DNA of 64,000 nt from Triticum aestivum (lineage: Eukaryota > Streptophyta > Magnoliopsida > Poales > Poaceae). Numbering within the stretch: position 1 is the stretch's first letter; the number at the start of each line of letters is the position of its first letter. The notes beneath the pieces are model-generated. The model saw nothing but the letters and a program-made list of their open reading frames with translations, was not told where the DNA came from and made no database searches. Shown here piece after piece: positions 1-9,912 of the stretch. Made by a program: the position numbers and the translations under genes. The DNA is taken from contig NC_057811.1 in assembly GCF_018294505.1 (NCBI RefSeq), positions 402,693,669 to 402,757,668 of the forward strand. Reading direction: 5' to 3'.

Positions 1-607
1 CACCGGTGGCCATCTTCATCCTCCCGGCGGCCACCATGATGAGGAGGGAGTAGGCCACCCTCGGGGCTGAGGGTTTGTACCAGTAGCTATGTGTTTAATC
101 TCTCTCTCTCTCGTGTTCTTGGTGGCACGATCTTGATGTATCGGGGGCTTTGTTAATATAGATGGATCATATGGTGTTTCTCCCTCTCTATATTGTTGTG
201 ATGAATTGAGTTTTCACTTTGAGATTTCGTTTTATCGGATTGAATACTTTTATGGATTTGAGAACACTTGATATATGTCTTGCATACGAATACTCATGGT
301 GACAATGGGGTATTATATTGATTCACTTGATATATGTTTTGGCATTCAACTCGCGGATTCCCGAGGTGACATTGGGGTAATCTATGCATAGGGGTTGATG
401 CATGTTCTTGTCTTTGTTTCTCCGGTAGAAATCTTGGGGCACTCTTTGAGGTTCTTTGTGTTGGATTGAGTATTACGAATCTGAATATGCTTTGGTGTTA
501 TTTTAGTACGGACTCTTGGATAGATCGATCGGAAAGAATAGCTTTGAGGTGATTTCGTACCCTACAAACAATTTCTTCTTATGTTCTCCGCTAGATAAGA
601 ACTTTGG
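1..607 (+). repeat. Truncated LTR, unit 1 (left part cut by window edge)
   Basis: Matches 2942-3548 and 5883-6489. The LTR stops after AACTTTGG and is joined directly to internal sequence (GTAAAGATTCGATGG). The full LTR at 5387-6946 continues instead with AGTGATTCTTC. The last 450 bp or so of the LTR are therefore missing. Confidence 0.85.
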
Positions 608-2444
608 GTAAAGATTCGATGGACTATGGAATAAGGAGTGGCAAGAGCCTAAGCTTGGGAATGCCCAAGGCACACCAAGATAATATTCAAGGACAACCAA
701 GAGCCTAAGCTTGGGGATGCCCCAGATGGCATCCCCTCTTTCGTCTTCGTTCATCGGTAACTTTACTTGGAGCTATATTTTTATTCACCACATGATATGT
801 GTTTTGCTTGGAGCATCATTTTATTTATTTTATTTTGTTTTGCTTGCTGTTTGAATAATATTCCAAGATCTGAAATTAGTTTATGTTAGAGAGTCTTCAC
901 ATAGTTGCACAATTATTCGACTACTCATTGATCTTCACCTATATATTTTGGAGTAGTTTGTCATTTGCTCTAGTGCTTCACTTATATCTTTCTAGAGCAT
1001 GGCGGTGGTTTTATTTTGAAGAAATAGATGAACTCTCATGCTTCACTTATATTATTTTGAGAGTAGCTACCCATTTACTTAACTACTCGCATGATCTTCA
1101 CTTATATCTTTTTGGAGTAGTTTGTCATTTACTCTTGTGCTTCACTTATATCCTATGAGTAAATTGTTGAATGAATTGAATATCATGAAGTTGAAATTAT
1201 ATGATCATATCATCCCTAGTGGTAGCTTCACATTGGGTTTAGAAAGTGAAATCTTTTGAAGCTTGACAATCACAATATTGGTCATACAAGCAATTCCTGA
1301 ATGATTACTATAAGGAAGAGAACTTTCACATGCAAATACACTATCTTGGAAATATTTTGTGATTGTGAGCCCCCATCAAAATATTATATGCCAAAATTGT
1401 TGAGGTTGACAAGGAAGACAACGTAATGATTTATGTTTGTTCATATTCACATGGAAGTTATATTGTCATAGATCCTTCAACATGTGGTGCTTGCCCCCCA
1501 TCTTTGCTAGCCAAAAATTCCGCACCAAGTAGAGATACTACTTGTGCATCCAAAAACCCTTAAACCCAAATCTTATTTTCAAGAGTCCACCATACCTACC
1601 TCGGGATTGAGTAAGATCCTTCAAGTAAGTTGTCATCGATGCAATAAGGCAATAAAAATTGCTTCTAAAAGTGTTAGATCATTTAGTGTAAGAGAAAATT
1701 GAGCGTTGTACGAACTTGTGATGGCAAAGAATAAAAGCGACAGACTGCATAATAAAGGTTGATGTCATAAGGGGCAATATAACGTGACGTTCTTTTGCAG
1801 TAAGGGATTGAGCATACAAACAAAAAGCATATGGCAACCTCTGCTTGCCTCTGTGAAGGGCCTATCTTTTACTTTTATGTATTTACTTTCATGCAAGAGC
1901 CAAAGTTTTTCTCCCTATTCCTTTTTATTTTTCTCTTTTGGCAAGCATCATGTGGTGAGGAAAGATCTAGGCATATATATCCATTTGGATATGGGTAGCA
2001 TGAGTTATTATTGTTGACATCACCCTTGAGGTGAATACGCTGGGAGGCGAAATTATAAGCCCCTATCTTTCTATGTGTATGGTTGAAACATTTTGCTCAT
2101 GTGTACGCGGTGAGTGTTAGCAATCATAGAAGACTATATGATGGTTGAGTATGTGGAGCTCTTACTTAGACTCTGTTGAATAAGTTGAATTGCAATTGTT
2201 TGGTGACTAAGAATATAGGTTGTTGAGTTTCAAGAGAATTCATTGTTTGAACCTTAACATGTGAATTGGTTGCTACTTTAACATGAGGATTTTTATGAGA
2301 AAGAATTGCTATTATGATGCTAGGAAAAGTGATTGAAATTATCATTGATCAAACTTATGCAATTTGCGAGCATTCACACTTCATAAATTATTTCTTTTAT
2401 CATTTACCTACTAGAGGACGAGTAGGAATTAAGCTTGGGGATGC
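608..2444 (+). repeat. Internal region of array unit 1, non-coding
   Basis: This is the 3' part of the internal region only. Short frames here (for example at 883-1158 and 1784-2017) recur unchanged in unit 2, show no domain, and I do not regard them as genes. Its reverse complement resembles 7490-7850 and 42590-42950. It ends in a polypurine tract, AAGCTTGGGGATGC at 2431-2444, directly before the next LTR. Confidence 0.75.
2431..2444 (+). other. Polypurine tract before LTR 2
   Basis: AAGCTTGGGGATGC ends exactly where the LTR starts (TGATACG at 2445). This is the place where plus-strand DNA synthesis is primed in LTR elements. The same tract lies at 5373-5386 and, reversed, at 37471-37484 beside the M2 LTR. 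Confidence 0.7.
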
Positions 2445-2723
2445 TGATACGTCTCCAACGTATCTATAATTTATGAAGTATTCATACTGCTATATTATCA
2501 TTCTTGGATGTTTTACAATCATTTTATGGCAACTTTATATCTTTTTTTGGGACTAACCTATTGACCCAGTGCCCAATGCCAGTTGATGTTTTTTTGCTTG
2601 TTTTTTACATCGCAGGAAATCAATATCAAACGGAGTCCAAACACCGCGAAACTTTTTGTGGATTTTTTATGGACCAGAAGACATCTAGTGGGCCAGAGAA
2701 GCACTCGGGGGTTGCCCTGAGGG

Positions 2724-2781
2724 GGGCACAACCCACCAGGGCGCGCCTGGGGGCCCAGGCGCGCCCAGGTGGGTTGTGCCC
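2724..2781. repeat. GC-rich near-perfect palindrome in LTR
   Basis: The two 28-base arms (2724-2751 and 2754-2781) are reverse complements with one mismatch and a two-base loop. The core is GGGCGCGCC-like. It sits about 30 bp upstream of the LTR TATA box. The same palindrome is at 5665-5722. Confidence 0.85.
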
Positions 2782-2813
2782 ACCTCGGTGGCCTCTCGCA
2801 CCCCCTCTTCGCC

Positions 2814-2821
2814 CTATAAAT
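2814..2821 (+). promoter_or_regulatory. LTR TATA box, unit 2
   Basis: CTATAAAT lies downstream of the palindrome at 2724-2781, a layout expected for the U3 promoter of an LTR. The matching site in LTR 3 is 5755-5762, and 38399-38406 (TATAAATA) in the related LTR of the 38048 element. Transcription is inferred, not shown. Confidence 0.55.
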
Positions 2822-3548
2822 CATCAAATATTCCAAAAACCCTGGGGGTAACCCTAGATCAGAAGTTCCACCGCCACAAGCCTCTGTAGCCACGAAAAAC
2901 CAATCTAGACCCTGTTCTGGCACCCTGCCGGAGGGGAACATCACCGGTGGCCATCTTCATCCTCCCGGCGGCCACCATGATGAGGAGGGAGTAGGCCACC
3001 CTCGGGGCTGAGGGTTTGTACCAGTAGCTATGTGTTTAATCTCTCTCTCTCTCGTGTTCTTGGTGGCACGATCTTGATGTATCGGGGGCTTTGTTAATAT
3101 AGTTGGATCATATGGTGTGTCTCCCTCTCTATATTGTTGTGATGAATTGAGTTTTCACTTTGAGATTTCGTTTTATCGGATTGAATACTTTTATGGATTT
3201 GAGAACACTTGATATATGTCTTGCATACGAATACTCATGGTGACAATGGGGTATTATATTGATTCACTTGATATATGTTTTGGCATTCAACTCGCGGATT
3301 CCCGAGGTGACATTGGGGTAATCTATGCATAGGGGTTGATGCATGTTCTTGTCTTTGTTTCTCCGGTAGAAATCTTGGGGCACTCTTTGAGGTTCTTTGT
3401 GTTGGATTGAGTATTACGAATCTGAATATGCTTTGGTGTTATTTTAGTACGGACTCTTGGATAGATCGATCGGAAAGAATAGCTTTGAGGTGATTTCGTA
3501 CCCTACAAACAATTTCTTCTTATGTTCTCCGCTAGATAAGAACTTTGG

Positions 3549-5386
3549 GTAAAGATTCGATGTACTATGGAATAAGGAGTGGCAAGAGCCTAAGCTTGGG
3601 AATGCTCAAGGCACACCAAGATAATATTCAAGGACAACCAAGAGCCTAAGCTTGGGGATGCCCCAGATGGCATCCCCTCTTTCGTCTTCGTTCATCGGTA
3701 ACTTTACTTGGAGCTATATTTTTATTCACCACATGATATGTGTTTTGCTTGGAGCATCATTTTATTTTATTTTATTTTGTTTTGCTTGCTGTTTGAATAA
3801 TATTCCAAGATCTGAAATTAGTTTATGTTAGAGAGTCTTCACATAGTTGCACAATTATTCGACTACTCATTGATCTTCACCTATATATTTTGGAGTAGTT
3901 TGTCATTTGCTCTAGTGCTTCACTTATATCTTTCTAGAGCATGGCGGTGGTTTTATTTTGAAGAAATAGATGAACTCTCATGCTTCACTTATATTATTTT
4001 GAGAGTAGCTACCCATTTACTTAACTACTCGCATGATCTTCACTTATATCTTTTTGGAGTAGTTTGTCATTTACTCTTGTGCTTCACTTATATCCTATGA
4101 GTAAATTGTTGAATGAATTGAATATCATGAAGTTGAAATTATATGATCATATCATGCCTAGTGGTAGCTTCACATTGGGTTTAGAAAGTGAAATCTTTTG
4201 AAGCTTGACAATCACAATATTGGTCATACAAGCAATTCCTGAATGATTACTATAAGGAAGAGAACTTTCACATGCAAATACACTATCTTGGAAATATTTT
4301 GTGATTGTGAGCCCCCATCAAAATATTATATGCCAAAATTGTTGAGGTTGACAAGGAAGACAACGTAATGATTTATGTTTGTTCATATTCACATGGAAGT
4401 TATATTGTCATAGATCCTTCAACATGTGGTGCTTGCCCCCCATCTTTGCTAGCCAAAAATTCCGCACCAAGTAGAGATACTACTTGTGCATCCAAAAACC
4501 CTTAAACCCAAATCTTATTTTCAAGAGTCCACCATACCTACCTCGGGATTGAGTAAGATCCTTCAAGTAAGTTGTCATCGATGCAATAAGGCAATAAAAA
4601 TTGCTTCTAAAAGTGTTAGATCATTTAGTGTAAGAGAAAATTGAGCGTTGTACGAACTTGTGATGGCAAAGAATAAAAGCGACAGAGTGCATAATAAAGG
4701 TTGATGTCATAAGGGGCAATATAACGTGACGTTCTTTTGCACTAAGGGATTGAGCATACAAACAAAAAGCATATGGCAACCTCTGCTTCCCTCTGTGAAG
4801 GGCCTATCTTTTACTTTTATGTATTTACTTTCATGCAAGAGCCAAAGTTTTTCTCCCTATTCCTTTTTATTTTTCTCTTTTGGCAAGCATCACGTGGTGA
4901 GGAAAGATCTAGGCATATATATCCAGTTGGATATGGGTAGCATGAGTTATTATTGTTGACATCACCCTTGAGGTGAATACGCTGGGAGGCGAAATTATAA
5001 GCCCCTATCTTTCTATGTGTATGGTTGAAACATTTTGCTCATGTGTACGCGGTGAGTGTTAGCAATCATAGAAGACTATATGATGGTTGAGTATGTGGAG
5101 CTCTTACTTAGACTCTGTTGAATAAGTTGAATTGCAATTGTTTGGTGACTAAGAATATAGGTTGTTGAGTTTCAAGAGAATTCATTGTTTGAACCTTAAC
5201 ATGTGAATTGGTTGCTACTTTAACATGAGGAGTTTTATGAGAAAGAATTGCTATTATGATGCTACGAAAAGTGATTGAAATTATCATTGATCAAACTTAT
5301 GCAATTTGCGAGCATTCACACTTCATAAATTATTTCTTTTATCATTTACCTACTAGAGGACGAGTAGGAATTAAGCTTGGGGATGC
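3549..5386 (+). repeat. Internal region of array unit 2, non-coding
   Basis: Near-identical copy of 608-2444, with a few substitutions and indels. It ends in the polypurine tract at 5373-5386. I see no gene in it. Confidence 0.75.
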
Positions 5387-6946
5387 TGATACGTCTCCAA
5401 CGTATCTATAATTTATGAAGTATTCATACTGCTATATTATCATTCTTGGATGTTTTACAATCATTTTATGGCAACTTTATATTTTTTTTGGGACTAACCT
5501 ATTGACCCAGTGCCCAATGCCAGTTGATGTTTTTTTGCTTGTTTTTTACATCGCAGGAAATCAATATCAAACGGAGTCCAAACACCGCGAAACTTTTTGT
5601 GGATTTTTTATGGACCAGAAGACATCTAGTGGGCCAGAGAAGCACTCGGGGGTTGCCCCGAGGGGGGCACAACCCACCAGGGCGCGCCTGGGGGCCCAGG
5701 CGCGCCCAGGTGGGTTGTGCCCACCTCGGTGGCCTCTCGCACCCCCTCTTCGCCCTATAAATCATCAAATATTCCAAAAACCCTGGGGGTAACCCTAGAT
5801 CAGAAGTTCCACCGCCACAAGCCTCTGTAGCCACGAAAAACCAATCTAGACCCTGTTCTGGCACCCTGCCGGAGGGGAACATCACCGGTGGCCATCTTCA
5901 TCCTCCTGGCGGCCACCATGATGAGGAGGGAGTAGGCCACCCTCGGGGCTGAGGGTTTGTACCAGTAGCTATGTGTTTAATCTCTCTCTCTCTCTCTCGT
6001 GTTTCTTGGTGGCACGATCTTGATGTATCGGGGGCTTTGTTAATATAGTTGGATCATATGGTGTTTCTCCCTCTCTATATTGTTGTGATGAATTGAGTTT
6101 TCACTTTGAGATTTCGTTTTATCGGATTGAATACTTTTATGGATTTGAGAACACTTGATATATGTCTTGCATACGAATACTCATGGTGACAATGGGGTAT
6201 TATATTGATTCACTTGATATATGTTTTGGCATTCAACTCGCGGATTCCCGAGGTGACATTGGGGTAATCTATGCATAGGGGTTGATGCATGTTCTTGTCT
6301 TTGTTTCTCCGGTAGAAATCTTGGGGCACTCTTTGAGGTCCTTTGTGTTGGATTGAGTATTACGAATCTGAATATGCTTTGGTGTTATTTTAGTACGGAC
6401 TCTTGGATAGATCGATCGGAAAGAATAGCTTTGAGGTGATTTCGTACCCTACAAACAATTTCTTCTTATGTTCTCCGCTAGATAAGAACTTTGGAGTGAT
6501 TCTTCATTGCACGTTGAGGGATTGTTATATGATCCAATTATATTAGCATTGTTGAGAGATTGCACTAGCGAAAGTACGGACCCTAGGCCTCATTTTCAAG
6601 CATTGCAATACCGTTTGTGCTCACTTTTATCGTTTGCTACGTTGTTGTTTTTTATTGTTACTATTACAAAAAGCAATATCTACTATCCATATTACACTTG
6701 TATCACCATCTCTTCGCCGAACTATTGCACCTATACAAATTACCATTGTATTTGGTGTATTGGGGACACAAGAGACTTTTTATTATTTGGTTGCAGGGTT
6801 GTTTGAGAGAGACCATCTTCATCCTACACCTCCCACGGATTGATAAACCTTAGGTCATCCACTTGAGGGAAATTTTCTACTGTCCTACAAAACTCTGCGC
6901 TTGGAGGCCCAACACGAGTCTACAAGAACAAGTTGTGTAGTAGACA
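5387..6946 (+). repeat. Complete 3' LTR of the array
   Basis: A 1560-bp LTR from TGATACGTC to GTAGTAGACA. It has the GC palindrome at 5665-5722, a TATA box at 5755-5762 and a CT microsatellite near 5982. Its last 460 bp are absent from units 1 and 2. The right flank, TAAGTATTG, is minus-strand internal sequence of another gypsy element, so this is the original insertion edge. The matching 5-bp target duplication would lie left of the window. Confidence 0.8.
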
Positions 6947-8325
6947 TAAGTATTGTAGCTGTTTTGAGGAAGGTATATGGTGGGTGTATGATACCGGCGA
7001 AAGTTGCGCGGTATGAGAGGCTAGCAATGGTGGAAGGGTGAGAGTGCGTACAATCCATGGACTCAACATTAGTCATAAAGAACTCACATACTTATTGCAG
7101 AATCTATTAGTCATCGAAACAAATTACTACGTGCATGCTCCTAGGGGGATAGATTGGTAGGAGAAGACCATCGCTCGTCCCCGACCGCTGCTCATAAGGA
7201 AGACAATCAATAAATAAATCATGCTTCGACTTCGTTACATAACGGTTCACCATACGTGCATGCTACGGGAATCACAAACTTTAACACAAGTATTTCTACA
7301 ATCCACAATTACTCACTAGCATGACTCTAATATCACCATCTTCATATCTCAAAACAATCATAAGGAGTCAAACTTCTCATAGTATTCAATGCACTTTATA
7401 TGAAAGTTTTTATTATGTCCCTCTTGGATGCCTATCATATTAGGACTAAATTCATAACCAAAGCAAATTACCATGCTGTTTAAAGAGACTCTCAAAATAA
7501 TATAAGCGAAGCAAGAGAGTTCAGTAATTTCTATAAAATAAAACCACCGTTGTGCTCTAAAAAGATATAAGTGAAGCACTAGAGCAAAATTGTCTAGCTC
7601 AAAAGATATAAGTGAAGCACATAGAGTATTCTAATAAATCATGATTCATGCGTGTCCCCCCCAAAATGTGTGTACATCAAGGATGATTGTGGCAAACTAA
7701 GAAGCAAAGACTCATATCATACAAGACGCTCCAAGCAAAACACATATCATGTGGTGAATAAAAATATAGCCTCAAGTAAATTAACGATAGACGAAGACGA
7801 AAGAGGGGATGCCATCCGGGGCATCCCCAAGCTTAGGCTCTTGCCACTCCTTATTCCATAGTCCATCAAATCTTTACCCAAAACTTGAAAACTTCACAAT
7901 ACAAAACTCAACAGAAAACTCGTGAGATCCGTTAGTATAAGAAAATCAATCACCACTTTTGGTATTGTTGTGAACTCATTATTTATTTATATTGGTGTAA
8001 TATCTACCGTATTCCAACTTTTCCATGGTTCATACCCCCCGATAATAGCCATAGATTCATCAAAATAAGCAAACAACACTTAGAAAACAGAATCTGTCAA
8101 AAACAGAATAGTCTGTAGCAATCAGTAAACTTTGAATACTTCTGTAACTCAAAAAATTATGAAAAATTAGGACAACATAGGCAATTTGTATATCAATCTT
8201 GTGTAAAACATTCAGAGCAAAATCACTCTTCTGTGAATAATGAAAATTATTTTACTGGGCACAAAAGTTTCTGTTTTTCAGCAAGATCAAATCAACTATC
8301 ACCGTAAGCCATCCCAAAGGTCTTA
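6947..8325 (-). mobile_element. M1 gypsy element, 3' internal non-coding part (left segment)
   Basis: Minus-strand internal sequence that continues at 17907 once the CACTA insertion is removed. It is nearly the same as 42018-43401. The reverse complement of part of it matches the internal region of the plus-strand array. Short frames such as 7358-7579 (minus) are shared by the copies and show no domain. No gene seen. Confidence 0.7.
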
Positions 8326-8615
8326 CACTACTAGAATCAGCTAATTTGCCATCTGCCAGCTCTTTGCCGTCTGCTAGCTGACGGCAAAGAAGCTCTTTGC
8401 CATCAGCTACCCAAAAGCAGACGGCAAAGAAATGGCAGACGGCAAAGAAGCTCTTTGCCATCTGCGTGCTCTTTGTCGTCCGCTGGCAGACGGCAAAGAG
8501 GTGGGTGGGTCCAGTTATTGTTTAACCAACTCAAGCCCACCGGCCCCACCTCTTTGCCGACCGCAAGCGGACGGCAAAGAAACTTTGCCGACCGTTGGCT
8601 GACGGCAAAGAGGCG
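8326..8615. repeat. CACTA left TIR and subterminal repeats
   Basis: After the TIR, the motif TTTGCCGTC or its complement GACGGCAAA, with near variants, recurs many times in both orientations up to about 8610. In En/Spm such subterminal motifs bind the element-encoded protein TNPA; that role here is inferred from the family. Confidence 0.85.
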
Positions 8616-8619
8616 GGTA

Positions 8620-9115
8620 CGTTAACGGCCGTCCCGCCCCGTCTCTTCTCCCCACTCTCTCATTCGTCCCCACCCACACCCGCGCCGCCGCCGACCCCGT
8701 CTGCCGTAGCTGGCTGCCCCGCCGCCCCACACCCCTCCCCTGCGACCCCCGACCTCCACCGCACCCCCGCTGCCCCTTCCACGTCACCCCGCCCCCACCG
8801 CCCCTCCCCTCCGTCACCATCCCCCACCCACACCGGCCCGCGCCGCCGCCGTCGACCCCGTCCGGCGTAGCCGGCTGCCCCGCCGCCCTGCATCCCTCCA
8901 CGACCTCCACCGCGGCCCTGCCGCCTCTTTCACGTTGGGAAGCCGCGCCGCGACTGTCCCCGCCTCGTCCCGCCGTGGCCGTCCGGCCTCCCCCTCCACC
9001 GGGTCGCTGCCTCCTCCAGCGGCCGCCGCAGCCGTCCGGCCTCCCCCTCCACCGGGTCGCCGCCTCCTCCAGCGGCCGCCGCAGCCGTCCGGCCTCCCCC
9101 TCCACCAAGTGAGCT
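8620..9115. repeat. GC-rich block with 53-bp tandem repeat inside CACTA
   Basis: A C/G-rich stretch. A unit starting GTCCGGCCTCCCCC occurs at 8981, 9034 and 9087 (period 53, the last copy partial). The long proline-, arginine- or glycine-rich frames on either strand reflect composition. I do not call them genes. Confidence 0.75.
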
Positions 9116-9134
9116 CCTCTCCCCCTTTTTTTGT

Positions 9135-9535
9135 TTAATTAGTTTCTTTTTGTTTATTTTATTTTAGTTTCTGTTTTAGTTATAGTTTTAGTTTAGTTTA
9201 GTTTTAGTTTAGTTTATTTTAGATTAGTTTTAGTTTAAGTTTATTTTAGATTAGTTTTAGTTTAGTTTATTTTAGATTAGTTTTAGTTTAAGTTTATTTT
9301 AGATTAGTTTTAGTTTATTTTATATTAGTTTTAGTTTTAGTTTAGAAGAAGAAGTAGAAGGAGGAGGGAGGAACAGGAGGAGGGAGAAGAAGAAAGAAGA
9401 AAAGAAGAAGAAGAGGAAAAAGGAGAAGAAGAAGAAGAAGAAGAAGAAGAAGAAGAAGAAGAAGAGGAGGAGGAGGAGGAGGAGGAGGAGAAAGAAGAAG
9501 AAGAAGAAGAAGAAGAAGAAAAGAAGTAGAAGACG
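9135..9535. repeat. Low-complexity tracts in CACTA: TTTTAGTTTAG array, then GAA/GAG array
   Basis: From 9140 to about 9345 the strand is built from TAGTTTAGTTTATTTTAGAT-like units of about 26 bp. From about 9347 to 9535 it is (GAA)n and (GAG)n purine repeat. Nothing is encoded here; the serine/leucine-rich minus-strand frames are artefacts of the repeat. Confidence 0.9.
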
Positions 9536-9582
9536 GGGGATAAGAAGAATGAGAAGAAGTAGAAGTAGTAGAAGAATGAGAA

Positions 9583-9776
9583 GACCCCCTCACCCCCTGA
9601 CCCCCCAACCCCGACACCACACCCCGACACCCGACCCCGACTCCACCCCGACACCCGACCCCCTAACCCCCTGACCCCGACACGACACCCCGACCCCCCG
9701 ACCCCGAAACAGCACCCCGACCCCGACACGGCACCCCGACACCGACACGACACCCCGACCCCCGACACCTCCCGAA
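9583..9776. repeat. CCCCGACAC-type minisatellite upstream of the transposase
   Basis: Irregular short units of CCCCGACAC and CCCCGACCC fill about 190 bp. The complementary strand has many runs of three to six G at short spacing. It ends about 135 bp before the transposase start codon. Confidence 0.85.
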
Positions 9777-9912
9777 AAGGACCTATCATTACCTATTAGA
9801 GTGTAGGTTGCATGGACGTAATAAAATTGACAAAGTAGATCAACTGATGAATACATACATGGTGAATTATATATATAGATTTGTTGTGTGTCTAGTAGCT
9901 CTGAAAGTCAAG

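Larger units (their letters stand above)
2445..3548 (+). repeat. Truncated LTR, unit 2
   Basis: Begins TGATACGTCTCCAACGTATC and ends prematurely after AACTTTGG, at the same point as unit 1. About 1104 bp remain of a 1560-bp LTR. The shared breakpoint shows that the deletion came before the duplication of the unit. Confidence 0.85.
1..6946 (+). mobile_element. Rearranged gypsy LTR array, LTR-int-LTR-int-LTR (left end outside window)
   Basis: A unit of about 2941 bp repeats head to tail: the sequence at 1 restarts at 2942 and again at 5883. Each unit is a truncated LTR joined to a 3' internal region that ends in a polypurine tract and the next LTR start (TGATACGTCTCC at 2445 and 5387). The third LTR is full length and ends in GTAGTAGACA at 6946. 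The first two units differ at only a few sites, so the duplication is young. No long reading frame, primer site, gag or pol remains. The related copy at 38048-42017 keeps a complete 5' LTR, primer site and acidic ORF. Belonging to a non-autonomous Triticeae gypsy family (Athila-like group) is inferred from LTR ends and the tRNA-Asp primer site of that copy. Confidence 0.85.

Noticed and set aside
883..1158. Frame of 91 codons repeated exactly at 3825-4100
   Set aside because: It recurs only because the 2.94-kb unit is duplicated; no domain, and the reverse complement also lies in other non-coding copies.
2558..2944. Minus-strand frame of 128 codons in the LTR, also at 5499-5885
   Set aside because: It spans the GC palindrome and LTR leader; composition makes both strands open. 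No known domain.
8515..9108. Long Gly/Arg-rich minus-strand frame in CACTA
   Set aside because: Open because of the GC-rich tandem repeat; no start context or domain.
9583..9776. Could the short regular repeats be a CRISPR array?
   Set aside because: No spacers, irregular unit length, plant transposon context.
9337..9789. Ser- and Leu-run frames on the minus strand
   Set aside because: Direct translation of (GAA)n/(GAG)n and CCCCGAC repeats.
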